Assembly (NCBI GenBank): GCA_963808455.1
Contig: CAWEHT010000493.1
Location: forward strand, 1-5,523
Length of the DNA: 5,523 bases
Direction: 5' to 3'
Source: CAWEHT01 sp963808455
Lineage (GTDB): Bacteria > Chloroflexota > Anaerolineae > CG2-30-64-16
A program made the translations under genes and the position numbers. The number at the start of each line of letters is the position of its first letter. Within the stretch, counting starts at the first letter, position 1. Below the pieces are notes generated by a model. The model saw only the letters and a program-made list of their open reading frames with translations. It made no database searches and had not been told where the DNA came from. Positions 1-5,523 of this stretch are shown in pieces.

Positions 1-994
1 GCTTTCGCCGCTGGCGATCCGCGGCGGCGAGCTGCGCGGGGCCGAGCACCGGCTGCCGATCGCCAGCGCGCAGGTCAAATCGGCCATCCTCCTGGCCGGG
101 CTGTACGCCGAGGGCGAGACGGTGATCCACGAGCCGGGACCATCGCGCGATCACACCGAGCGCATGCTGAAGGCCTTTGGCGTATCCCTTGGCACCGAAG
201 GCGCCAGCGTGAGATTGGCGGGCGGGCAGGCCCTCCAGCCGCCCAGCCTTCCGGTGGCCCCCACGGCTCCTTCGCCGGGTGCGGGGCTGTCGTCAAACGG
301 ACCCCGCAGCGGGCAGGTCGTAGTGCCCGGGGACTTTTCGTCGGCGGCCTTCCCGCTGGTTGCCGCCGCCATCTTGCCGGGGTCAGAGGTTTGGTTGAGG
401 GACGTGGGCACGAACCCCACGCGCACCGGCCTTTACGACGTGCTGGCGAGCATGGGCGCCGAGATCGGTATGCTTGGCACGGAGGAGCGGTGCGAAGCCG
501 GGCAGACAGGTCGCGCCAAGGAAGGCCCTCGCGTCGCGGGGCCGATGGGCGAGCCGGCCGCCGACCTCTTCGCCCGCTCGAGCGGGCTGCTGGCGGGGCA
601 GGTAGCCGGCGATCTGGTCGTGCGCATGATCGATGAGTTCCCGATATTCGCCGTTGCTGCCACACAGGCTGAGGGGACTACGGTGGTCCGCGACGCGACG
701 GAGCTGCGGGTGAAGGAATCGGACCGCATCAGCGCGGTGGTCCAGGAGCTGGGCAAGCTCGGCGCCCACATCGAAGAGCTGCCTGACGGAATGCTCATCC
801 ACGGCCCGGCGCGACTGCGAGGAGCGCACGTCGACAGCCACCGCGACCATCGCCTGGCCATGGCGCTGGCCGTCGCCGGCCTGGTGGCCGATGGTGAGAC
901 GATTGTGGAAGACGCCGGCGCGATCGACGACTCGTTTCCTGGCTTCATAGAGCTGATGCGTGAGCTGGGCGCCGAGATGGCGCCCGAGGGTTGA
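1..994 (+). CDS. aroA: 3-phosphoshikimate 1-carboxyvinyltransferase (EPSP synthase), 5'-truncated by the window edge
   Basis: This cytoplasmic enzyme transfers the enolpyruvyl group of PEP to shikimate-3-phosphate, step 6 of the shikimate pathway. The frame is open from base 2 to the TGA at 992-994, giving about 330 C-terminal codons of a protein usually about 430 long; the first 100 or so residues lie upstream. Family motifs appear in order: SAQVKSA (from 65), SRDHTERML (from 143), VPGDFSSAAF (from 323), NPTRTG, IDEFP with the catalytic-type Asp codon at 632, RVKESDRI (from 707) with the conserved Lys-Glu, and DSHRDHRLAMALAVAGL (from 833) with the substrate-binding Arg. The motif spelling is that of the branch found in Gram-positives and many thermophiles, not the E. 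coli form. Two in-frame loops look longer than usual, a Pro/Ser/Ala-rich stretch at about 248-316 and a second at about 494-547. aroE starts 4 bases after the stop. Identity is certain; only the N-terminus is unseen. Confidence 0.96.
   Translation, partial: LSPLAIRGGELRGAEHRLPIASAQVKSAILLAGLYAEGETVIHEPGPSRDHTERMLKAFGVSLGTEGASVRLAGGQALQPPSLPVAPTAPSPGAGLSSNGPRSGQVVVPGDFSSAAFPLVAAAILPGSEVWLRDVGTNPTRTGLYDVLASMGAEIGMLGTEERCEAGQTGRAKEGPRVAGPMGEPAADLFARSSGLLAGQVAGDLVVRMIDEFPIFAVAATQAEGTTVVRDATELRVKESDRISAVVQELGKLGAHIEELPDGMLIHGPARLRGAHVDSHRDHRLAMALAVAGLVADGETIVEDAGAIDDSFPGFIELMRELGAEMAPEG
986..990 (+). promoter_or_regulatory. Shine-Dalgarno sequence deciding the aroE TTG start
   Basis: GAGGG lies inside the last codons of aroA, 8 nt before the TTG at 999. 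No ATG or GTG in the aroE frame lies at a suitable distance: the next ATG, at 1032, would remove the first strand of the N-terminal domain. The placement implies that ribosomes finishing aroA reinitiate on aroE. Confidence 0.6.
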
Positions 995-998
995 ATCA

Positions 999-1861
999 TT
1001 GATCGGAAGCAACACGCGGCTGCTCGGCGTCATGGGCTGGCCGGTGGCGCACAGCCGCAGCCCGGCCATGCAGAACGCGGCCATCGCGGCGCTCGGTCTT
1101 GACTTCGTCTATCTGCCGTTGGCCGTTGCGCCCGACCAGGTAGGGGGGGCCGTGCGCGGGTTGAGCGCGTTGGGCTTCGCCGGCGCGAACGTGACCGTGC
1201 CCCACAAGGTGACGGTCATGCGCTTCCTGGATGGGACCAGCCCGGTCGCGAGGGCGGCCGGCGCGGCCAACACGTTGGTAGTGCACGCGGACGGCACAAT
1301 ATGGGGCGATAACACAGACGGAGCGGGCTTTCTGGCCGATCTGCGCGCGACGGGGTGGAAGTCGCGGGCCGTCGGGCCCTGCTGCTCGGAGCGGGCGGAG
1401 CGGCGAGGTCGGTCGCGCACGCGCTGGCCGGCGCCGGGGCCGAAATTGCTATCGCCAATCGGACTCTGGTCAAGGCGCAGGAGCTGTGCCATTCCGTGCG
1501 CGCGCTGCACGAGGCAGCCCGCGTCGCGGCCTATCGCTATCCGGAGGACCTGGCCGGGCTGGCCGAGCGGGCTGACCTGATCGTCAACGCCACGAGCCTG
1601 GGATCGCACGGCCAACCCGGCCTCCCGTGGCCCGCGAGCGTCACTTTCCGTCCAGGCCAGGCCGTCTATGACCTGGTCTACACGCCCGCGGGCGAGGACC
1701 CCGAGCCAAACGGCTTCCTGAGGCTGGCCGCATCCCAGGGCGCATCGACCATGGATGGGCTGGGCATGCTGCTCTACCAGGGTGCACTGGCATTCGAGAT
1801 CTGGACAGGGCAACCCGCACCCATTGAGGTGATGCGCCAGGCCTTGCTGGGCAGCGGCTGA
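999..1861 (+). CDS. aroE: Shikimate dehydrogenase (NADP+), frameshifted at about 1352-1355
   Basis: AroE reduces 3-dehydroshikimate to shikimate with NADPH (step 4). Starting at TTG 999, the N-terminal substrate domain reads GWPVAHSRSPAMQNAA (residues 13-28, with the shikimate-binding serines), NVTVPHK (64-70, K70 the catalytic lysine), GAANTLV with N91, and GDNTDGAGF with D107, the catalytic aspartate. After ATG (117-119) the frame is lost: the first frame goes on to a short unrelated tail ending at 1580, while the frame one base back carries the NADP-binding domain. That domain has GRRALLLGAGGAARSV (Rossmann loop), NRT, NATSLG, VYDLVYTP and MDGLGMLLYQGALAFEIWTG, and ends at TGA 1859-1861. 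Adding one G to the GGGG run at 1352-1355 joins them as ATG-VEVAGRR and gives 287 residues, a normal length. A sequencing error in the homopolymer is most likely. A real inactivating mutation is possible, and so is a -1 slip on G-GGG. aroC follows after 14 bases. Confidence 0.9.
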
Positions 1862-1866
1862 GGAGG
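1861..1866 (+). promoter_or_regulatory. Strong Shine-Dalgarno for aroC
   Basis: AGGAGG, a perfect anti-Shine-Dalgarno match, starts at the last base of the aroE stop codon. It lies 9 nt before the ATG at 1876, fixing the aroC start. Confidence 0.8.
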
Positions 1867-1875
1867 GCAAAGGGC

Positions 1876-3067
1876 ATGACAGGACTGCGGTTCCTGACCG
1901 CCGGCGAGAGCCACGGGCCAAAGCTGGCGGCCATCCTGGAAGGGATGGCCGCAGGGCTGGCAGTCACCCGGCAGACGATCGACCGCAGCTGCAGCGCGCC
2001 GCCAGCAGGGGTACGGGTCGGGTGGGCGCATGCGGATCGAACACGATCACGTGGCGGATCACGGCAGGGCTGCTCGCCGGCGTGACGACAGGGGCCCCGA
2101 TAGCGCTCGAGATCGGCGAACCTGGACTACAAGAGCTGGACAGAGCGCGACATCCCTCCGCTCACGGCGCCCCGGCCGGGCCATGCCGACCTGACCGCGA
2201 CCATCAAGTATGGGTATGGCGACCTGCGCCCGGCCCTGGAACGGGCCAGCGCGAGGGAGACCACGGCACGCGGTCGCGGTAGGGGCGATCTGCAAGGCTT
2301 ATCTGGGCCGCTTCGGGATCGCTGTGGGCGGCTACGTGACCAGCATCGGCTCGGCGGACGCTAACATCCCGGACGACCAACCTTACGCCGAGCGCTTCCG
2401 GAAGGCGGAGATGAATGAGCTGCGCTGCCCCGACGCCTCGGCCGCCGAGGCGATGGGCCGGCTTGTGCGGGACACCATGCAGGCACGCGACACGATCGGG
2501 GGCGTGTTCGAAGTGGTAGCGTTGGGCGTTCCGCCTGGGCTTGGCAGCCACGTGCATTTCGATCGCCGGCTGGGCGCTCGCCTGCTCGGCGCTCTTGGCT
2601 CCATCCAGGCCATCAAAGGGGTCGAAATCGGGCCCGCCTTCGCCAACAGCCGCCTGTGCGGCACGCAGGTGCACGACGAGATCATCCGAGACGCCGAGGG
2701 CAACTTGCGCCGGCGCACCAACCGGTCGGGCGGCCTCGAAGGCGGGATCACCACCGGTGAGCCGATCGTGCTGCGGGCCGCCATGAAACCCATCAGCACG
2801 ACACTGACGCCGTTGGCCACGGTAGACCTGGCCAACGGCGAAACGACGGCCAGCCGCTACGAGCGCAGCGATTTCTGCGCGGTGCCGCGGGCCGTCGTGG
2901 TCGGCGAGGCCATGGTGGCGTGGGTGCTCGCAGACGAACTGCTGCGGAAGTTGGGAGGTGACTCACTCGACGAGCAGTTGCCCCGCTTCGCCTCACTGCG
3001 CCGCAGCCGATTGGCTGACCTGCCGATGGCCGGGGTCCCCTGGCGGTTCGGGTACGAAGATGACTGA
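1876..3067 (+). CDS. aroC: Chorismate synthase, 5' third carries several frameshifts
   Basis: AroC eliminates phosphate from EPSP to make chorismate (step 7), using reduced FMN. The N-terminus has LRFLTAGESHGPKLAAILEG, including the GESHG signature (residues 10-14, catalytic-type His13). From 2273 to the TGA at 3065-3067 one frame is intact and reads VAVGAICKAYLGRFGIAVGGYV, then the HFDRRLGARL, IGPAFANSRLCGTQVHDEI, RTNRSGGLEGGITTGEPI and YERSDFCAVPRAVVVGEAM regions, all typical of the family. Between about 1985 and 2272 the product moves through all three frames. In order one can read QQGYGSGGRMRIEHDHV, then ITAGLLAGVTTGAPIALEI, then NLDYKSWTERDIPPL with RPGHADLTATIKYGYGDLR and ARETTA. Removing a net four bases gives 395 residues, close to the family norm of 360-400. 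Such clustered, individually repairable indels suggest poor sequence quality; if real, the gene is dead. The last 8 bases overlap aroKB. Confidence 0.9.
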
Positions 3068-4712
3068 AAGCGGCCTGCAAAAGAACATCGTGTTGACCGG
3101 GTTCATGGGCACAGGCAAGAGCGCCGTGGGCAGGGAGATCGCGGCCCGGCTGGCTCGGCCATTCGTCGACCTCGACGAACTCATCGCCCAGCGGGCAGGC
3201 AGATCGATTGCCGAGATCTTCGCCACGGAAGGCGAAGCGGCGTTTCGCGAACGCGAAGCTGCAGCCTGCCAGGAAGTCAGGGCGCCGGCAGGGTTGGTAG
3301 TTGCGGCAGGCGGTGGTGCGGTCCTCGATGTGAACAACGCGGCGGCGCTGCAAGAAGGCGGGCTGGTCGTGTGCCTGGATGCCGACGCGGAGACGATCAC
3401 GCGCCGGCTTGCCGGCCAGGATGGGCGGCCGCTATTGAGCGGCCCCGACCGGCCGGCCCGGATCGCCGCGCTGCTGGCCCAGCGCGCCGGCGCCTATGCA
3501 GCCATCAGACGCCACCTGGACACGAGCAGCCTGTCCGTGGCGGCGGCCGCAGAGATCGTCATGGGCATGGCTGCCGGGCTGCCGGAGGGCGGCCGCCGTA
3601 TCCCGGTCAGGATCGGCGAGTGGGCGCCGGAAGCCGGGGCAGGCGGCATCCATTACGACGTGCTTCTTGCGGACGGGCTGCTGGAGCAGGCGGGCCAGAG
3701 GCTCGCGGAGGCCGGCTTGCGCCCGGGGCCGTGCGCTATCGTTACCAACCCCGTCGTGCGGCGCTATGCCCCAAGGCTCGTGGCGGCGCTCGGCGATGCC
3801 GGCTTCGAGCCCCGTGTGTTCGAGATCCCGGACGGCGAAACCTACAAGACCCTGGCCACGGTCGAGGGGCTGTATCGCCAGTTTGCCGCAGCCCGGATGG
3901 CGCGTGGCGAGCCGGTGCTGGCCCTGGGAGGCGGCGTGACCGGGGACCTGGCCGGCTTCATGGCCGCCACCTGGCTGCGCGGGGTGCCGTTCGTCCAGGT
4001 GCCGACCAGCCTGCTGGCGATGGTGGATGCCAGCGTTGGCGGCAAGGTCGGCGTGGACCTGCCGGAGGGAAAGAACCTGGTCGGCGCCTTCAAACAGCCC
4101 GCGGTCGTCTTGGTTGACCCCACGGTGTTAGCGACCCTGTCGGGGCCTGAGTTCCGCTCGGGCCTGGCGGAGGTGCTGAAATCCGCCATGGTCGGCGCCC
4201 CAGCGCTGTTCGAACAAATGGCGGCGGAAGGCCCGGCATCCCTGGTCAGCATGATCGCGGATGCAGTGCGAGTCAAAGTGCGCCTCGTGGAGCGCGATCC
4301 ACTGGAGGCCGGCGATAGGGCCTGGCTCAACCTGGGACATACCTTCGGCCACGCGCTGGAGGTCTTCTCCGGCTTCACCCTGCGACACGGCGAGGCGGTT
4401 GCGCTGGGCCTGATCGCGGCCGCGGAACTGAGCGCTGGCCTGGAGCATTGCCCACCCTCCCTGGCGGAACGAACGCGCAGCATCGTTGGGCGACTGGGCC
4501 TGCCTACCTGCTACGTTTTTGACGTGGAGCGCGTCCGGGCGCTGATGGAAGCGGACAAGAAACGCGCAGGGCGCTCGCTCCGGTTCGTGCTGCTGCGGGG
4601 CGTGGGCGACGTGAGCCTCGTGCAGAACGTGGCAGCCGAGGCGGTGGCCGAAGCGCTGCGCGCTATCCAGCCGCCCGATGGCAAGCTTCCACCATCTACC
4701 TCCGGTTTTTGA
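3060..4712 (+). CDS. aroKB: Bifunctional shikimate kinase / 3-dehydroquinate synthase (AroK-AroB fusion)
   Basis: This intact 550-residue protein joins two non-consecutive steps of the pathway. Residues 1-170 are shikimate kinase (ATP + shikimate to shikimate-3-phosphate): P-loop GFMGTGKS (14-21), DLD (37-39) for shikimate binding, FRERE (62-66), AAGGGAVLD (82-90) and the lid-region arginine of GRPLL (122-126). Residues 181-545 are 3-dehydroquinate synthase (DAHP to dehydroquinate; NAD+ and metal dependent): PDGETYK (257-263), GGGVTGDLAGFMAATWLRG (290-308), PTSLLAMVDASVGGKVGVDL (315-334), EVLKSAM (371-377), LNLGHTFGHALE (423-434) and RHGEAVALG (442-450). Expected metal ligands are E371, H427 and H443, and all are present. 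The linker is only about 10 residues. ATG 3060 overlaps the aroC stop by 8 bases (ATGACTGA) with no strong ribosome-binding site, which points to translational coupling. The open frame extends upstream to 2958, but that part is out-of-frame aroC and lacks family similarity. The stop codon overlaps the rplU promoter. Confidence 0.97.
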   Translation: MTESGLQKNIVLTGFMGTGKSAVGREIAARLARPFVDLDELIAQRAGRSIAEIFATEGEAAFREREAAACQEVRAPAGLVVAAGGGAVLDVNNAAALQEGGLVVCLDADAETITRRLAGQDGRPLLSGPDRPARIAALLAQRAGAYAAIRRHLDTSSLSVAAAAEIVMGMAAGLPEGGRRIPVRIGEWAPEAGAGGIHYDVLLADGLLEQAGQRLAEAGLRPGPCAIVTNPVVRRYAPRLVAALGDAGFEPRVFEIPDGETYKTLATVEGLYRQFAAARMARGEPVLALGGGVTGDLAGFMAATWLRGVPFVQVPTSLLAMVDASVGGKVGVDLPEGKNLVGAFKQPAVVLVDPTVLATLSGPEFRSGLAEVLKSAMVGAPALFEQMAAEGPASLVSMIADAVRVKVRLVERDPLEAGDRAWLNLGHTFGHALEVFSGFTLRHGEAVALGLIAAAELSAGLEHCPPSLAERTRSIVGRLGLPTCYVFDVERVRALMEADKKRAGRSLRFVLLRGVGDVSLVQNVAAEAVAEALRAIQPPDGKLPPSTSGF

Positions 4713-4737
4713 CAGCGGTCGCCCCGCTGCGTATAAT
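4709..4737 (+). promoter_or_regulatory. Perfect consensus sigma-70-type promoter for rplU-rpmA
   Basis: The -35 box TTGACA (4709-4714) and the -10 box TATAAT (4732-4737) both match consensus 6/6 with the optimal 17-bp spacing. The predicted RNA start is about 4743-4745. The -35 hexamer contains the aroKB stop codon (4710-4712), so the ribosomal operon is set off from the aro genes without any spare sequence. An exact double match in DNA this GC-rich is very unlikely by chance, and a strong promoter fits ribosomal protein genes. Confidence 0.9.
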
Positions 4738-4741
4738 CATT

Positions 4742-4770
4742 GCTGGCACGGCCTGTGCGGCCGTGCCGGC
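4742..4770 (+). promoter_or_regulatory. Strong stem-loop at the predicted 5' end of the rplU mRNA
   Basis: The arms 4742-4753 and 4759-4770 pair over 12 bp (11 Watson-Crick and one T-G) around the 5-base loop TGTGC. The hairpin begins at or next to the predicted transcription start. No T-run follows, so it does not look like an intrinsic terminator for aroKB. It could protect the 5' end of the RNA from degradation or form part of a ribosomal-protein control leader. The inverted repeat is directly visible; its function is inferred. Confidence 0.7.
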
Positions 4771-4897
4771 GCGTATCGGGCATGTTCACTGGCGGGCCGC
4801 CAAGTCAAAGTTTCGGTCGAGCTGTGCGGACGGGTTCGCGCCGTTTTCGGCATCCAGCTCCTTATCGGGCGCGGCACGCGGGGGAGGAAAAAGGTAC
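4771..4897 (+). promoter_or_regulatory. Remainder of the rplU leader: two further potential hairpins and the ribosome-binding site
   Basis: The 5' untranslated region is about 155 nt in total, long for a simple leader. After the first hairpin, ACT-GGC (4788-4793) can pair with GCC-A-AGT (4799-4805) with one bulged A. A longer irregular hairpin follows at 4819-4860: GAGCTG pairs with CAGCTC, then TGC (4825-4827) with GCA (4850-4852), and ACGG (4830-4833) with CCGT (4841-4844). GGGGAGG at 4881-4887 is the Shine-Dalgarno, 10 nt before the ATG. L21 operons in other bacteria have leader RNAs that are thought to be autoregulatory; I cannot assign this one to a known family. High GC makes chance pairing easy, so structures two and three are weaker than the first. 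Confidence 0.45.
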
Positions 4898-5210
4898 ATG
4901 TACGCAGTTGTCGAGACAGGCGGAAAGCAGTATCAGGCGGTGCCGGGCGCTTATGTGGACGTCGAGATGCTGCCCGTGGCTGTTGGCGAGCAGGTGAAGC
5001 TTGACCGGGTGCTGCTCATCGCCGATGGCGCCGATGTCCGGCTGGGCCAGCCGGTGGTCGACGGGGCATCAGTGCAATGCACCGTCCTGGCGCAGGGCCG
5101 GCAGCGCAAAGTCACCATCTTTCACTACCGGTCCAAGCATCGCGAGCGGCGGAAGCGTGGGCATCGCCGAGCCTTTCACGCGTTCGCGCATCGATCAAAT
5201 CCAGGCCTGA
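4898..5210 (+). CDS. rplU: Large-subunit ribosomal protein bL21, 1-base insertion near the 3' end
   Basis: L21 binds 23S rRNA in the 50S subunit. The start MYAVVETGGKQYQAVPG at ATG 4898 is the family signature, followed by VGEQVKLDRVLLIADG, LGQPVVDGASV and VTIFHYRSKHRERRKRGHR, the basic rRNA-binding C-terminal region. As written, the frame then ends in a family-atypical tail with a stop at 5213-5215. Dropping the G at 5169 gives GHR-QPFTRSRIDQIQA and a stop at 5208-5210, which is the normal L21 ending at 103 residues, so I use 5210 as the end. The upstream region is also open in this frame back to 4709, but it contains the promoter and Shine-Dalgarno and does not resemble L21. rpmA follows after 17 bases. 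Confidence 0.94.
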
Positions 5211-5216
5211 CCTGAG

Positions 5217-5221
5217 AGGAG
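5217..5221 (+). promoter_or_regulatory. Shine-Dalgarno for rpmA
   Basis: AGGAG lies 6 nt before the ATG at 5228, within the purine-rich run 5214-5225 that fills most of the rplU-rpmA gap. No promoter or terminator is visible between the two genes, so they are cotranscribed. Confidence 0.75.
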
Positions 5222-5227
5222 AAGGAT

Positions 5228-5480
5228 ATGGTCCGCCACAAAAAAGGTGGCGGCTCCAGCCACAACGGTCGAGATAGTGCCGGGCAGCGCCTGGGCGTCA
5301 AGCGCTTCGGTGGTGGGAACGTCATCAGCGGCAACATCATCATCCGGCAGCACGGCACCAAGTTCCATCCGGGCCTGAATGTAGAGGTCGGAAAAGATTA
5401 CACGCTCTTCGCGACCCGCGGGAGGGGTACGTCAAGTTCGAGACCCAGGCGGGCGCAAGTGGCTGTAGTGTTTACCCTGA
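5228..5480 (+). CDS. rpmA: Large-subunit ribosomal protein bL27, C-terminal end frame-broken
   Basis: L27 sits near the peptidyl-transferase centre of the 50S subunit; its flexible N-terminus reaches toward the tRNA ends. The first 63 codons (5228-5416) are clean: MVRHKKGGGSSHNGRDSAGQ, RLGVKRFGGGNVISGNIIIRQ, HGTKFHPG and VGKDYTLFAT. There is no long cleavable N-terminal extension of the Firmicutes type, though one residue more than the common MAHKKGGGSS. Beyond 5416 the expected end is scattered over frames: GYVKFETQ (frame of 5425), RKW (frame of 5454) and SVYP (frame of 5467). At least three indels are needed to join them. The family usually ends at SVYP or just after, and a TGA at 5478-5480 directly follows those codons one frame over, so I place the probable end there. 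In the literal starting frame there is no stop before the window edge. Sequencing error is the likeliest cause. Confidence 0.88.
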
Positions 5481-5523
5481 GACCGGCGGCGCGAAGTGCC
5501 GCGTGTGGTGCTCGGGTCACCGA
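5481..5523. other. Last 43 bases, no assignable feature
   Basis: After the probable L27 end the sequence stays open in the frame of 5467 and reads ETGGAKCRVWCSGHR. This could be a continuation of L27, the upstream end of another gene, or noncoding sequence. The surrounding frame errors prevent a decision. Confidence 0.3.

Noticed and set aside
75..1084. Long open frames on the - strand opposite aroA (196, 233 and 188 codons)
   Set aside because: They lie opposite a clearly recognised gene in GC-rich DNA, where antisense frames stay open through codon bias; their products are low-complexity Arg/Pro/Ser-rich with no recognisable domain.
1985..2275. Programmed frameshifting or an inserted element in aroC
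   Set aside because: The breaks are multiple, tiny, of both signs and without a shared slippery motif; no extra sequence is present.
2022..2282. Separate 86-codon gene between the aroC pieces
   Set aside because: Its first part is a frame-shifted segment of chorismate synthase (ITAGLLAGVTTGAPIALEI), and the rest is out-of-frame aroC.
3371..4117. 248-codon + strand open frame inside aroKB
   Set aside because: It is an alternate-frame shadow of an intact, motif-complete fusion gene; its product is Gly/Arg/Pro-rich without a domain.
4676..4710. Possible intrinsic terminator for aroKB (GATGG/CCATC hairpin followed by TTTTT)
   Set aside because: The stem is only 5 bp with a 10-base loop, and the T-run is separated from it by about nine bases, so it is not convincing.
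4709..4897. N-terminal extension of L21 (frame open back to TTG 4709)
   Set aside because: The L21 family starts at MYAV, a Shine-Dalgarno precedes ATG 4898, and the extension would cover the promoter and would begin upstream of the predicted transcription start.
1..5523. Mobile elements, CRISPR array, tRNA or rRNA genes, defence system
   Set aside because: No terminal repeats, repeated spacers, transposase motifs or RNA gene signatures were visible by eye; the window is fully accounted for by housekeeping genes and the rplU leader.

Overview
This window is GC-rich and densely packed, and all its genes lie on the + strand. It looks like bacterial housekeeping DNA. Five enzymatic steps of the shikimate (chorismate) pathway come first, followed by the start of the ribosomal protein operon rplU-rpmA. 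The AroK-AroB fusion and the order aroA-aroE-aroC-aroKB resemble arrangements I recall from Thermotoga. With this high GC, a GC-rich deep-branching bacterium such as a Chloroflexota relative is a reasonable guess, but the assignment is inference only.

Layout: 1-994 is the 3' part of aroA (EPSP synthase; its beginning lies upstream of the window). 999-1861 is aroE (shikimate dehydrogenase, TTG start, one frameshift). 1876-3067 is aroC (chorismate synthase, about five small indels in its first 400 bases). 3060-4712 is an intact shikimate kinase/3-dehydroquinate synthase fusion (aroKB). The four genes are separated by 4 bp, separated by 14 bp, and overlapping by 8 bp, so they very likely form one translationally coupled operon. 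Together they cover steps 2 (AroB), 4 (AroE), 5 (AroK), 6 (AroA) and 7 (AroC). DAHP synthase and dehydroquinase are not in the window.

The aro operon ends at a sharp boundary. A perfect consensus sigma-70-type promoter (TTGACA, 17 bp, TATAAT) overlaps the aroKB stop codon. It begins a leader of about 155 nt with three successive potential hairpins, the first lying at the predicted 5' end of the RNA. Then come rplU (L21, 4898-5210, one 1-base insertion near the 3' end) and rpmA (L27, from 5228, reading frame broken near its C-terminus just before the window ends).

The most notable feature beyond gene content is the clustering of frame-breaking indels: one in aroE, about five within 1985-2272, one at 5169, and several after 5416. 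The protein reads correctly on both sides of each break, and undoing one or two bases usually restores a family-typical sequence. That fits sequencing or assembly error better than gene decay, although several of these genes would be broken if the sequence is literally correct. I see no mobile element, CRISPR array, tRNA, rRNA or evidently novel system. The leader upstream of rplU is the best candidate for undescribed regulatory biology.
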